A stretch of 64,000 bases of DNA from Eutrigla gurnardus (lineage: Eukaryota; Chordata; Actinopteri; Perciformes; Triglidae): positions 3,179,501-3,243,500 of the forward strand of contig OY741266.1 of the NCBI GenBank assembly GCA_963514095.1, written 5' to 3'. The position numbers were made by a program, and so were the translations under genes. Of the stretch, positions 10,864 to 22,339 are shown piece by piece (positions within the stretch are counted from its first letter, which is position 1; the number at the start of each line of letters is the position of its first letter). The notes under the pieces were generated by a model that was given only the letters and a program-made list of their open reading frames with translations, was not told where the DNA came from and ran no database searches.

Positions 10864-11990
10864 ATATATATGCAGGTTAAGCTTGAGGTGATGCGCAGTT
10901 GTCCAGATGGAGATGTCTGCCAGGCATTCCGAGATGGAGAGGAGAGAGGAACAGCTGGGTGTCATCTGTGTAACAATGATAGGAGAATCCATGTGATGTG
11001 ATCCGGTGTATAGTGAGAACAGAAGTGGTCCTATTACTGAGCCTTGAGGGACACCCGTGTCCAGAGAACGGGGTTTGGAGCCATTCCATGTGACCTGAAA
11101 GGTGTGATTTGTCAGGTATGACGTGAACCAGGTTAGAGCAGAGTCAGTTATGCCAAGTTCAGCCAGGGTGGAGAGGAGGATTTGGTGGTTGACTGTGTCT
11201 AATGCAGCAGATAGGTCGAGGAGAATGAGAACGGAGGAGTGGGATGAGGCTCTGGCGTCTCGCAGGGACTCAGTCACTTTGAAGAGAGCCGTCTCAGTGG
11301 AGTGAGCAGTGGCTTCACTGTAGCAGTCTTGAAAGCCGCTGGAATGAGACCTTAGGTGAGGGAGGAGTTGATCAGGGTGGTGAGGAATGGCGAGATGTCG
11401 TGTGAGATGTCTTGGAGAAGACAGGAGGAAATCGGGTCAAGCGAGCAGGTGGTGGCATGGTTAGGCGTAACAAGTGTGTGAATGTCTTCAGAGGAGAGAG
11501 GGCTAAAGCTGGTAAGGCCATCAGTGGTGAGAGTTGGGGGAGATGTTTTTTTGGAGGGTATAGGAGAGAATGAGGAGGTGATGTCTTCTACTTTCTAGGT
11601 AAAGGAAGTTGCAAATTCATCGGCAGTGGGGGAGGGAGGAGGGGGAGGGGTAGGAGGGGTGAGGATGGAGGAGAACATGGAGAAGGGTTTCCTAGGATTG
11701 GAGGTGGAATAGTTGATCCTTGACAAGTAGAAGGCAGATTTAGCTGCCGATACAGTTGAGGTGAAGTCCGAGAGGAGGTGTTGGAAGTAAGCAAGTTCCT
11801 GATCCTGGCCTGATTTCTTCCATTTTCTCTCTGCTGCTCGCAACAATGATCTGTTGGTTCGCAGAGATTTGGACAGCCAGGGAGGGGAGGGAGATGATCA
11901 CGGTGGTTGTGAGGTGGGGGGACAGAGAGTGTCCAAAAGAGGAGAGGAGGACATCAGGATGGAGGAGGCTTCCTTAGTAGGCACTAGGGA
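10864..11990 (-). pseudogene. L2-type LINE reverse transcriptase fragment
   Basis: On the - strand, the part nearest 11850 reads ERKWKKSGQDQELAYFQHLL then AKSAFYLSRIN, the linker between endonuclease and RT in L2 LINEs. Further on come LLDLSAALDTVNHQILL (motif A), ITDSALTWFTSYL and GVPQGSVIGPLLFSLYT (motif B). The YADD region is shifted out of frame (the alternative frame reads YTDDTQLF). Part of the RT between 11300 and 11590 survives only as broken sequence. Both ends are truncated. It belongs to the same clade as the copies at 5180 and 21720 but to a different subfamily. Confidence 0.78.
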
Positions 11991-12075
11991 GAATTGTTTG
12001 TTCTGTGGATGGTAGTGAGGAAAGAACAGTTGAGGAGAGAGCGAGGGAAATACTCAGGGAGCACAACAAACTTAA

Positions 12076-12578
12076 AGCTCTAGTCTACGATTTGAAAGGT
12101 TTGAAAAAAGCATCCCCCCCACACACACACCCACCCCTCCCCTCTGTGCTCCTCCGAGCTCGTATCGTTCTCCCTCGCAGCTTCCCACCTCCCTCTTATT
12201 TTACGAAAACAGTTCACCGAAATGTGTTTCTGAAAACATTTTAGATGAGAAATAAGCTATGCAGTTGCCTCTTTATTTTGGATCAACAACGGTCAGTTTA
12301 AAAGATTTTCGAGAGCTTACGGGCGGCGGCGCCATCTCTTGAAACTCGCCGCTCCGCGACTGCTTCTTACATAGACAATGAATGGGAACATTCCCTCCGT
12401 GTATGAACTCCGGCAGGACGCTGTTTAGTTTCCCGGTGTGTCCGGGACTTCCACAACATGTACAAAGCAGTAATAGTGTTTATTACGGCCACGAATTATG
12501 AAATATTAGTAGCCATGCGGACCGGATGGCTACTATTGGCTAAAGTTTGGCTCAAGTGAAAGATCTTAGACTAGAGCT
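12076..12578. mobile_element. TTAA-flanked MITE (Kolobok-like)
   Basis: The 503-bp element has inverted ends AGCTCTAGTCTA and TAGACTAGAGCT and is flanked by TTAA on both sides (12072-12075 and 12579-12582). TTAA duplications are specific to piggyBac and Kolobok. The termini do not start with the CCC usual for piggyBac, so Kolobok is favoured. No ORF: a non-autonomous element. Confidence 0.72.
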
Positions 12579-12582
12579 TTAA

Positions 12583-14732
12583 CTACTCACCTGAAGCGGC
12601 GTTTCCCCAATCCCCGTCGACTCCAGCTAGCAGTGGTAGCAATACACCTGGTGAGCAAAGTGATATCCCACACTTTTTCCACTCGCCACTGCCTAGTCAT
12701 TCCATTTGATCCAAAGCCGTAACGGAAGCCATATCCTTCTTTATATGCAAGGACATCCAACCTTACAGCGTAACGGGGAACGAGGTTTTCAAAATAAAAG
12801 TCACAGCCAGCTTTAATGCTTTAAGTGACATAACTTGAGAACTATAATTACTAATAATTTTCTTCTGCATCGCATTGTATCGTATCGCGAACAGCATTGT
12901 GTCAACTTAAATCGTACTGTATTGCATTGTATCGCAGTAGGTGGGTGAACTGTATCGTATCTTATCACTGGTAATTTCATGAATCGTTAATGTATCGAAT
13001 CATTGGCAGTGTATTGAGATGCGTATCCTATTGCTTCGATGAAAAAATTATAAAACATTTTTCCTCAAACATATATCATTTTTGTTTCAGGTTGCAATGT
13101 GTTCAACGTGATAGAGAATGCACTTTAGTTTTATGGGAACATTATTTTTAGAAGGCAGGGTTGAACTGTGACAAACTTTTGTAATCGTCATATGGGTCAT
13201 TTTGGAAAATGCCGATAAGACCAGATCAATGATTGCTTGTGCGAGTCCAACAATTCTGGTTATTTAACTGTAATGTACACTTCTTTCTTAGGTTCCCTCC
13301 TTGCCTTACCAACCGTATTAGAAACCCGATGTGATACTGCTGCTTCTCCTATAGCATTTTAATACACCACAACCCATGTGTGATATGTGCAGCTCATTGC
13401 TTTACTGCAAAACACAGCAGTCAGTGTGTAACAACCGCTGCATAGATTGTATGTAGGAAATGAAATCCATGATGGCGTGGTATCTCCATCTTGTGAAAAC
13501 TTACTTTGATCTTATATCCATCTCCCCTGTCACACCCAAGTTTAACTGCAAGCGAGATGGAATACAACACTGCTGTAAATGTGCTAGGTAATTGGTGCAC
13601 CATTTTGTCACCGTATGAATTATTCATTTCTGGTTGTTGCTTCTCCAAGTTGTAGTTGCCTTGTCGAAAACGGTCCGAGGACAGATTTATCACTTTGCCT
13701 GCTGTCAAATGAGAATATATTAAAGTGTGGTTTGTGGATCGCTCCTGTGATAAATGCCATATTTATAATGCCTGAGAAGAGATGATGGCAGCTGATAATT
13801 CACCTTGTTGATATCTGCCCCCATTCTGACTTGGACTCTGGTTCGCTTACAGATAGATGTTATAAAAAAAGGGAGGAAAGAGTCGACCAGCAGTGCATGG
13901 GTGATTGTAAATGAATAATGGAAGTGAATTTCCACAGAGACTGGAGGATATATTGTTTAGGATCAGAACAGAATGTGAAAGATGCATTTAGTGACTCAAC
14001 AAAAAAAAATCAGAAGCGGGACCAGACATTTATTTAGTCATTTGTGCTTTAATTTGTCACTGCCATCTCACAGACGTGAACTTCTTGTTCACCTAAAGGG
14101 CATGTGAGTTGAATGTGGGGACTAATGAACTGTAATAAAGCTGAAGTTTGGTGAGAAGCAAGAACTTGTGTTTTATTGTTGTGTTGAATTTAATTAATGA
14201 ATCAAAGTGGAGGCTGTCTGTTTATAAACAATGGAGGTTTCTTCCCTCATAGCAGTGTGTGAATTTCATAACCTTTAGATCGGACCTAATGTGTCTAATT
14301 CTTTCAGATCTGTCAAAGTGAATGCCATTGACCTGTTTATTTTTGACAGTGCTCTGGCCTGATGCCCTTTGCGTCCAGTCATGGCTAATCACAGAGTTCC
14401 GACTTTAAGACACATCTTTGCGTTTCTCTTAATACTTTGACATTTAACCTATCACACTGACAGACTAGGCTCTCCGTCTGCCCTATTCACAGTGGAAAAT
14501 GTCCACTTTTTCAGTTGAACAAACTCCTTTAGGATTCTGAGCTGCTCTTTACCATTATTGTCCAGGTGAATCCAAGAGCAAATGTGTGGCCCTTGCATCC
14601 AACAGTTTAGTGCACTCGAGGTTGTCAGAATACAATAAGACATACTTTGTGCATGCAAAAGGCAGACATTTGTCTTTGTGCAAAATCTCCTGTTAAAAAG
14701 CGGCATTAGTATTTAACAGTTGGTAGCCATGG
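12583..14732. other. No recognisable feature over 2.1 kb
   Basis: An imperfect cluster of GTATCG/GTATCGTATC motifs occurs at about 12860-13010. Otherwise I see only chance ORFs. An AATAAA with a following GT-rich patch at 14134-14180 resembles a transcript 3' end, but no gene is visible. Confidence 0.4.
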
Positions 14733-14943
14733 TATATGTTGGGACCTAACCGTTAGGACTACACAATGCGGCCTACAAAGCCTACACAATGCGGCCGGAC
14801 AATGGGACAAAGGAGATAAAAAACTACAACAACCATTTTAGTGTCACCTCCACCTGGTCGCGAGATCTGACGTCACACAACTGGTGGCCTATTGGCTGGC
14901 AACTGCATGGGACTCCAGGGGGTCCCCCGGACCAGCCGTGAGC

Positions 14944-14950
14944 TATAAAT
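14944..14950 (+). promoter_or_regulatory. TATA box of the solo LTR
   Basis: TATAAAT sits about 207 bp from the LTR start and is followed by a GC-rich block, as in a U3 promoter. Confidence 0.5.
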
Positions 14951-15764
14951 CCCGCGGCCACCAGAAAACTCCCTCTCTCCAAAGTAACTCGCGTTATGCC
15001 AGGAGGTGAAGATTACGTCTGCAGCGTTTCCCTTTGTCCTAGGCCGCAGTCTTTCCCCCAAACTCGCTGGACGAGCAACAGACTGTTTTACCCCTCTTTT
15101 TCTCTACTCGTTTTATTTTTCTTTTGTTTATCATTTTGGATCCCGAGGAGACCACCGCGACAGCGCGACTCTCCCGTTCCCCGCGGTAAGAAGAAAAACT
15201 TTCTTCGTCCCAGCTGCCAGCAGAACGGATAACTCGACCCGTCTTTGTCTGAAATCAGCTGACTAAATCGCCGAGCCCCGCGATTGTTCCTGCAGAAGGA
15301 AGAATTACTAACGGTTTTCTTCAACAAATTGGATCCGGCGCTGAACGAGCGCCAACGAACTACCGTCATCCCCGCACGGGACGAAACCCTCACATCGACG
15401 CATCTCACATCGACAAAAGTAAGAGGCTATTTGTCTGGGCAGAAGCAGAGATTCGATAGTGTAGGACATGCTTGTAATTCTTGTTAATGGGTTTTAAGTT
15501 CTGATCGCGGATCGCCGAGTCCGTTTGTTCATGTGCTGCTGTATGTGAATGCTGATCGTGTACCCACGCAGCTGGGTTGATTTCTGTAACAGTGTTTCCG
15601 ACTAACCTCCGCCATATTCGCGAGCTCAGAAAGCCTCTACTATCAGTTAAAAGACCGGTCTCGCGGAATAAACGCCAGTTCATTCACGCGAGCCCGTGTG
15701 ATAGCGGCACGTTTTCTGTGCCTAAGAATATCGCTCGCGCATCCTCTCTCTCTTTGTTTGTGTC

Positions 15765-16145
15765 CCGCTAACACACACACACACATACACGCGGCACACA
15801 CGTGTCCTAAGCCAGCTGTTCCCGGCGGACGCTAGGGACATAGCTACATCTGGTGGCTACATACGGCTATCTCTCTCTCTCTCTCTCTCTCTCTCGCTAC
15901 TCCATCGGACATCAGTGGCTCCGCCCCTGAACGCTGCGAGGAATAGCTCCACCTCTCTCTCTCTCTCTCGCTACCCCATCGGACATCAGTGGCTCCACCC
16001 CTGAACGCTGTGAGGAATAGCTCCATCTGGTGGCCGCCCATAGCCATCTCTCCCTCTCTCTCTCTCTCCCTCTCTCTCTCTCGACACGCACACATGCACA
16101 CGCACATGCACACGCACGCACACACATCCGCACACACACACTCCA
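15765..16145. repeat. CA/TC microsatellites and an internal ~100-bp duplication within the solo LTR
   Basis: A (CA)n run (about 15772-15790) and three (TC)n runs (about 15870-15895, 15952-15970, 16046-16082) punctuate a unit containing CATCGGACATCAGTGGCTCC. The unit occurs twice (about 15905 and 15979). The array ends in CACACG-type repeats up to 16140. Confidence 0.7.
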
Positions 16146-16250
16146 CGTGGGTCTCTCCCTTTGTTTAAGCTTAGCTTTGTGTGTTAGGTAGTTAGGTAAT
16201 AAGGCTTGTTAATTGCAGTGTTATTGATTGTGATCATTATTACTGATTTT

Positions 16251-16256
16251 AATAAA
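16251..16256 (+). terminator. Polyadenylation signal of the solo LTR
   Basis: AATAAA in an AT-rich context about 345 bp before the LTR end. Confidence 0.45.
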
Positions 16257-16829
16257 TCTTATTATATTATAACTAGCGGTCTCTTGTGCTTGTTGTGTAT
16301 ATGTCACTGGATAACAGCAGGTTGTGAAGGCTAGTGCTTGGATTTCACGCCCTTCTTAATTGTTAGATTGTTTTTATGCTTCCATGCCAATGATCACGAT
16401 GATTGGCATGTGAATATAAACCTTTATATTGAGACTGAATACAGGTTTAGGTTATCTTTTCCCTGATCCCAGGGTGGTGCCCCGTTTATTCATGATTATA
16501 TCATGATAATATATTAAATATAATTATTAATACCGATAATCATATCGATATTGATAGTTAACTGTTGATAACCAAATCTGCTCCTGCTACAACCCCAACA
16601 TATAGATAGGGAAATGAAAATGATCACACACTCTCATTATGATTTTATAAGAATAATTAATGCACTCTTTCATGTTGCACTTTTCAAAATTTACAAAGCG
16701 ATCCACAATGCAGTAAAAACAAGATAGAAAAGGCAAGAGTAAGAACAACAAAATAACTGGGTAAAATAAAACAATAACAAATGTAAACCATTGTGAAGAC
16801 TTAAAACAATACAAGTTTGTATACATAAG

Positions 16830-17374
16830 CAATGTTTCCCACAGGATTTTAGAGACTATGGTGGGGGGGCTTGCGATCCTCTTGGGGGGTCCGGGGGCAT
16901 GCCCCCCCAGGAGAACATTTTGAATAGATTTAATTTTAATGCATCAATTTGGTGAATTCTGACCAAAATATGACATATCAATTACTGACCAATTTCTTAC
17001 AAACTGCTGGTACTGATACAAATGTTGACATACTAAATGGGGTTGAGGAGTTTAAGCATTCAAGAAAAGATGGGCGACGGGCGAGAAGCGATATACAGTA
17101 TGTGAACAGGGTTATTCGCCAGCTGAGAGAGGGTAGGCGTGGGGGACGCCTTGCCATGGCAACGGGGGAAAACAGAACGTTGATGAGCCAAACCAGCCGT
17201 GAGGATTTCCCCTTTTAATAAGTGCTGCTGCCCTTCTGTTTAGGTCTATCATTAGAGCCGCTAGTTAAGTCTATTTGCCTTGATAAAATAATTTTGGGTG
17301 AACATTGAGACTATGGCGGCCTAAATTAGACTATGGCGGTGCGCCATAGTCTCATCAATGTGTGGGAAACACTG
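16830..17374. mobile_element. hAT-type MITE (CAGTGTTTCCC termini), copy 1
   Basis: Left end CAATGTTTCCCACA and right end TGTGGGAAACACTG form inverted termini of hAT type. CATAAGCA occurs at both sides (16824-16831 overlapping the first bases, and 17375-17382), which would be an 8-bp duplication if two bases of the left end are lost. A G/C-rich hairpin-like block lies near each end. A diverged reverse-orientation copy is at 32790-34051. Confidence 0.65.
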
Positions 17375-17436
17375 CATAAGCATATGTGCACAGAAACATA
17401 TACCAATGGGACTTTAAAAAAATCATATAATATAAT

Positions 17437-18374
17437 GGGCCCTAGTTTCGTGGCGCAGCGCAGGGCGGCGCAGGGTGGCGGAGCCGGCGCAATGCAAGTT
17501 TCGACCCGCGCAGCCTTGCAGTTTGGTGGATCGCCTGCGCCAAGATGGGTGTGGCGGCGCAGCAGGGGGAGGCGTCACAGATTCAGCTTGGCGTAGCGGA
17601 AGTTTCGTGGCAAAAAGCCTCGCTGAGACTGCGCTGAAAGCTCGCCAGCTCCAACCTGGTCTACTCTCGGCGCAAGGCGTAAATAAAGTCCATTCATTCA
17701 AGGCGAATCACAGCTGGCGGAGTGGAAGTTTGGCTGACGGCACGCAGTGTGCACACGTCACCGAGACCTCACAGGCAGGTTTCCACAGTTCCAGGCACAT
17801 TTAAATGCAATAAATAATCACAACAAACACTATTTAATGCAACTAATTGAATCAACACGTGAATTTATATCTATATAGATTGTCCCGTCACATCTGACAT
17901 CAGATCAAAGGTGGATTGCACGCGTAACGGAAACTCAGCCTCTCGGACCAAAACATCTCCCTCTCTCTCTCCTGTTTTTTATAATATCGGCATTGTTATT
18001 ATTATGATACGCACGCACAGCGCGTGATGCGCGTGGTGGGAGCGGCGGTGCTGCTTCTGTCATCGGGTTGTCAAGTGACGGATCTGGCACTGAACCTCCC
18101 CTAACGCATTAAAGGTGAGGAGAGGAGCTCATTTGATTGGTGAAGATCTGAATCGGCTGTATTAATCCCAGTCCACGCCTCGTCTCCTCCTCGTCTCCCA
18201 CTCACGCCTTCTTCTCCTCCCTCTTTCCCACTTGCGCCTGTGGGCGAGACGGGAGGTGTGCCTGCGCGAGCCTGCGCGGTGCACGAAACATGCAAAGTCC
18301 AGGCGGACACACCCCGTCGGCGCGGCGCAGGTGCGCTGAAAGCTGACTGCGCCTGGTCTACGAAACTAGGGCCC
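17437..18374. mobile_element. Harbinger-like MITE, copy 1
   Basis: Inverted termini GGGCCCTAGTTTCGT and ACGAAACTAGGGCCC bound 938 bp. They are flanked by a 3-bp duplication AAT (17434-17436 and 18375-18377). A second copy at 49662-50538 has the same ends and its own 3-bp duplication (CTT). Three-base duplications and GGGCCC termini suggest PIF/Harbinger. The ORFs inside are low-complexity shadows of GC-rich subterminal repeats. Confidence 0.68.
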
Positions 18375-18377
18375 AAT

Positions 18378-18719
18378 ATGTTTAATTGCGTATATACAGC
18401 ATTTTGGAGGTAATTACTGTTTCAATAAATGTTGACTTCTATTTCTGGAGTTATTGGAGATATTTGGATCAAACGTGTTAGAAACCATGCAGCCACTGAT
18501 GAAATCTAATGCTGCAAATAATATTAATACAATAATATTATTCATTATCGAGCCTGTTTGTAACCATTACAGACAACCTTATCTTCACTTCACCAGTCTT
18601 TCAGTGGCCCATGTGCAAATAGAAGAAATCATGTGGCTTCCCAAAAAGGAGTAGCATACCAAACAGACAAATACAATACAAATACAGGTGTTGCTACAGC
18701 CCTAATAAAAAATAATAGG
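18378..18719. other. No recognisable feature
   Basis: AT-rich. I see only chance ORFs. Confidence 0.5.
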
Positions 18720-19200
18720 AATAACTTTATTCATGTAGCACTTTTAAGAAACAATGCTTAGAAAGTGCTAGTGATAGTAATAAAAAGGTAATACATGAAG
18801 TAAACAAATACAACTTAACACACCAACATCGGTACAATTAAGAAAATATCAGATCTGTACATACAAACATGTGTTATAAAAATAAGAGTGAAGGGTATTA
18901 CAAGTGAAAGGCAGGGAAAACAAAGACTCCTTAGTGATTCCAAACTCCCAAACGGCAGGGATACAAATAAAAGCCTGTATGTAAAAGAGCGAAGAGTTTT
19001 AGAAGGTATTTAAAAGATGATTAGCTGGCATACTTTTCTCAGGCAGTTTGTTCCACAGGACAGGTCCCTGAATAGAGGGACCTGTAGTCTTGAGTTAGGC
19101 CCCTGGAACAAGTAATAGTGCCTTGCCTGAGGATTATCAAGTTAAAAGGTCTGCAAGGGGCCTTTCTGTGCTTTAAAAACAATCAATTAAAAAACAATGA
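18720..19200 (-). repeat. LINE 3' UTR-like fragment, antisense (weak)
   Basis: The segment around 19040-19165 (GCAGTTTGTTCCACAGGACA and GGGGCCTTTCTGTGCTTTAA) resembles the antisense 3' UTR of fish L2 LINEs, comparable to 5180-5440. No coding part is present and the ends are undefined. Confidence 0.35.
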
Positions 19201-20441
19201 GGAAAAAATTGAAATCAATGTAAGAGGTTATATTATATTAGGTAAATAGCTGGACAAATCTAATATGTTGGCGCTGTAGAGAATTTTTGGGGTTGTTATC
19301 ATTTCTGCAAAATGTGCAAAAAAGTCAACGGATCCATGTGCCTTCAATCGGAGTCTTTTGTGCCCAAGGCTGTAGCACTACACTGAGAATTGCATTTATC
19401 TACCAAGCTCGCCCCCAGAGTTCCCTAACATACCCAAGAAATACAAATAACTTCATACACATGAAGCTTTACTTCTCTCATTTGTCATGAGCCTTTCTAT
19501 TGGTCGGCATTCTGAGGAGCCGGCATGTTCCCAGGCCGCTTGTAATGAATTAACATCACTTTATGCTGACGATCGTGACATGCTTGTTTATTCCCAGGGT
19601 TTTCCTTTGGGATGATTTACAATGGCGGAGTGTTCAAAGTGACCACTCACATAAATCATATTCTAGTGTAATGAAAACTCATTATGAAAACCGGTCACAT
19701 CTCAAGCTGATAAGAGTAAGGTTTATGGGTTAGGATATTACATGGCAGGGGATGCCTTTGCCTTCCAGCTGCAGTGACACGTAGAAAGGGAATAGTGCTC
19801 AGCTAGTTTGCTGATTGCATGCAGATACAAGGGTGTGTGTCTGTGTGTGTGTGTGTGTGTTTCTATCAGTCTGTCGCCTGACATGTATCCCATGCATCCT
19901 GATCTGAGTGATTCTCATCGCAAAGAACTACATTTTTAAAGCTCAGTCCTTCTGAGGAGCTGAGAGAAAAGCAGCAGCTTTTCTTTTTGCTGATGTGGAA
20001 TTGGCCTCGTTGGCTCCCCTCCTACAACATTAATTAACACTATAGCTCATGATGGATGACCTCAGCTTTAGCTATCTAGCTCCCATTCATCACAACACGT
20101 AGGAAGACAGAACTCCAAATCTTTTATTTCATTTCTTTCATTTGGTTGCCACAACACAAGCAGAGTCAAGTTGTGTTTTGATCCCCCTGTGGAATCACAA
20201 TGTAAAGATGATCCAGGATAAAAGTTTCAACAAAAAGGTTGTTGCTTGACATTCATGTCACTTGTCATGAGATATTCTTATGCATCACCAGACTTAAATC
20301 ATTCTCCTTCGCAGTTGCAGCTGCAGAGCTAATATGTCTCCAAAAAACGTTTTCACTCTTGACAAATTGTCTGTGAAAATCTTGTTGGGAAAAATAATAT
20401 TACATTATATTCAACCTTTTCATAACTTTACCGCCATCTTC
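19201..20441. other. No recognisable feature; (GT)n at about 19837-19861
   Basis: Apart from a GT dinucleotide run I see no structured element, coding motif or terminus. Confidence 0.45.
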
Positions 20442-20449
20442 CCTTAAGA

Positions 20450-20969
20450 CAGTGTTTTTCAGCCCTATGACGGGGGGGTGCGGCCAGTAGGGCCCAATAA
20501 TTTCCGCGATGTGGAAAACGTGGACGTAATCACAGAATTTGACCATGAAAATGGAATCAAATGTAAAATGCAAAATTTCGTTATATTTATAAAAAACGGG
20601 GTTTCCCAAAACATTGCGTTTGTCACCGGACCTAAGCCGAAAGAAAAGAAGAAAAAACATGTTGCGTGTTTGCAGAGTCTCTAATGTGTTTTAGTGTTTA
20701 GTGTCCAGCCTCTCTCTGTCTGTCTGTTTCACAGGGGGCAGGGCTTAGACACACAGACACACACACTAGTGGTCAACTGATTAATTGGTTGGGTCTGAAG
20801 TGAGGTCCCACCACTGATCTGTAATAGGTGTGTAGCATCTAGCATCAATGAATCAATGAGTCCCACCCCTATAGCAAATTTTGTGTCTCATTAGTTGGGG
20901 GGGGGGGGGGGGGGTGATTTTGAGTACAAAGGGGGGGGGGGTTGGCTGCAGAAAGAGTTTAAACCACTG
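20450..20969. mobile_element. hAT-type MITE with perfect 8-bp duplication
   Basis: The 520-bp element begins CAGTGTTTTTCA and ends TTTAAACCACTG. It is flanked by CCTTAAGA at 20442-20449 and 20970-20977. Eight-base duplications and CAGTG/CACTG ends define hAT elements. It holds two long poly-G runs (about 20896-20914 and 20931-20941) and no ORF. Confidence 0.8.
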
Positions 20970-20977
20970 CCTTAAGA

Positions 20978-21300
20978 TGACCAAATGCCCTTTCCACAAT
21001 CATCCCAGCACTGCTGAGACGGTTCTTGAAGGCTAGCTGTGCAGGGGCAGATGTTGATTTTCAGATTATGGCTTCATCAGCCGTGGTAGTAATGAATATG
21101 CCGCATCACCACTGGCACGTTTACTCCTTCATATCTCTCTGTGATATTAGGAACTGCAGACTGTTGAGGCTCCGGCAAGTCAGGGGCTGAGACAGCTGAG
21201 GCCAAGGCAGGAACTGGAGACAGATGAGTCACCATTGAGGCAGGAACTGAAGACTGCAGAATCTCTGCCAACGCAGGAACTGGAGACAGCCAAAACTCCC
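20978..21300. repeat. Short imperfect repeats (GCAGGAACTGGAGACA)
   Basis: From about 21145 to 21300 the motif GGCAGGAACTGGAGACAG recurs in diverged form three times. The - strand translation is a Pro/Ala/Val repeat (SPVPALA…). The rest is featureless. Confidence 0.4.
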
Positions 21301-21715
21301 AATGCATTTACATTTAAATTGGCATTTGGCACTTTTGTCCAAAGTGACTTACAATAAGTGCATTTGTCGAAAGAAAGATATCACAACATATCATTGCCGA
21401 TATGGTAAGAGCAAAAAAATATAAACAAGTCTTAAGTCCTCATCTGAGTAAAGTAGTAGCTGTTCAGCAAGGATACCTTAGTGCTATGATCAAAGTTCTA
21501 TAGGTAAGAACATAGAAGTGCATTTCTGGGGGTGTGGGGTGGAACTGCGTCATGCTATGCAGAGTCGAGGTGAAGTCTGAACAGGTGAGTCTTGAGTCTT
21601 TTGCGGAAGATGGCAAGTGACTCTGCTGTCCTGACATTGTTCGTTCCACTACTGAGGCGCCAGTACAGAGGAGAGTCGGGAAACCAGTCGTGAGAGGACG
21701 CTGGCACGCTTGGCT
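21301..21715 (-). repeat. Dispersed fish repeat fragment, antisense
   Basis: TTTGTCCAAAGTGACTTACA followed by ATAAGTGCATTTGTCG is a sequence I recognise as widely dispersed in teleost genomes. I do not know its family with certainty. It may be the 3' part of an element read on the - strand. Confidence 0.35.
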
Positions 21716-22339
21716 GCCGCTTCTCACTCTGAAAAACTTTTTTACGTTCTTCACTTTCTTGGCTAAATCTACCTGGATCTTTCTCAAACGAACATCCACG
21801 GTGGTGCTAGGCTACTGCTCCAGAGGCCCTCTCAGTGTTCTGTGCAGTGCGTTAGCTTGGACACTTACCGGCAGGTGTCGAAGGACTCTCCGCCACAGGA
21901 TCCATCGCCGTAACCTGGTCAAAGGTAAACCCGGACGGATCTCCACCTGTACCAGTGCGGCTGCTTCGGCCCTCTGCCGTGGCTAAGACCGCTGCCTTCC
22001 TTTCGAACCAATCCTGCTCCCATCCAGTGGACGTCGGCCATGGCACTTCGCTACTCATCCTTGCAGCTACGCCAGCTCATTCCCCAAATTCCTCCCTCCA
22101 CCGAACTCATCACAACTTTAAAAAATTCTCGACTTCTCCTCCGTCCCCGTTACATTCATAGAGGGTCCTGCCGCAAGTTTATGTACAGTTCCACCGCAAA
22201 AAACTTAATCCCAGCGCTGTGGTCTGACCGCAGCTCACCCACTGGCTCCTGCACTTCCTCTCCGCGTCATCACAACAGCACGCGTCATCAGAACACATCC
22301 AGAGTGAACACCTTCAACCTCCGCCCCATCAATTTTAAA

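Larger units (their letters stand above)
14737..16600 (+). mobile_element. Solo LTR, 1,864 bp, retrovirus-like
   Basis: The element starts TGTTGGGACC and ends ACCCCAACA, giving short inverted ends (TGTTGGG/CCCAACA) of LTR type. It is flanked by a 4-bp duplication TATA (14733-14736 and 16601-16604). It has a TATA box at 14944 and AATAAA at 16251. A consensus splice donor (GGTAAG, 15185) and pyrimidine-rich tracts lie between. No gag, pol or env lies nearby, so this is a solo LTR. The length recalls spumavirus-like or other large fish endogenous retroviruses. The orientation comes from the TATA/poly(A) order. The exact family is unknown. Confidence 0.72.

Noticed and set aside
15844..16146. Cys/Arg-Glu repeat ORFs on the - strand
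   Set aside because: They are translations of (TC)n and (CA)n microsatellites inside the solo LTR.
17437..18374. CpG-island promoter of a host gene (GC-rich blocks)
   Set aside because: GC-rich blocks are the subterminal repeats of a MITE that recurs at 49662-50538 with the same termini.
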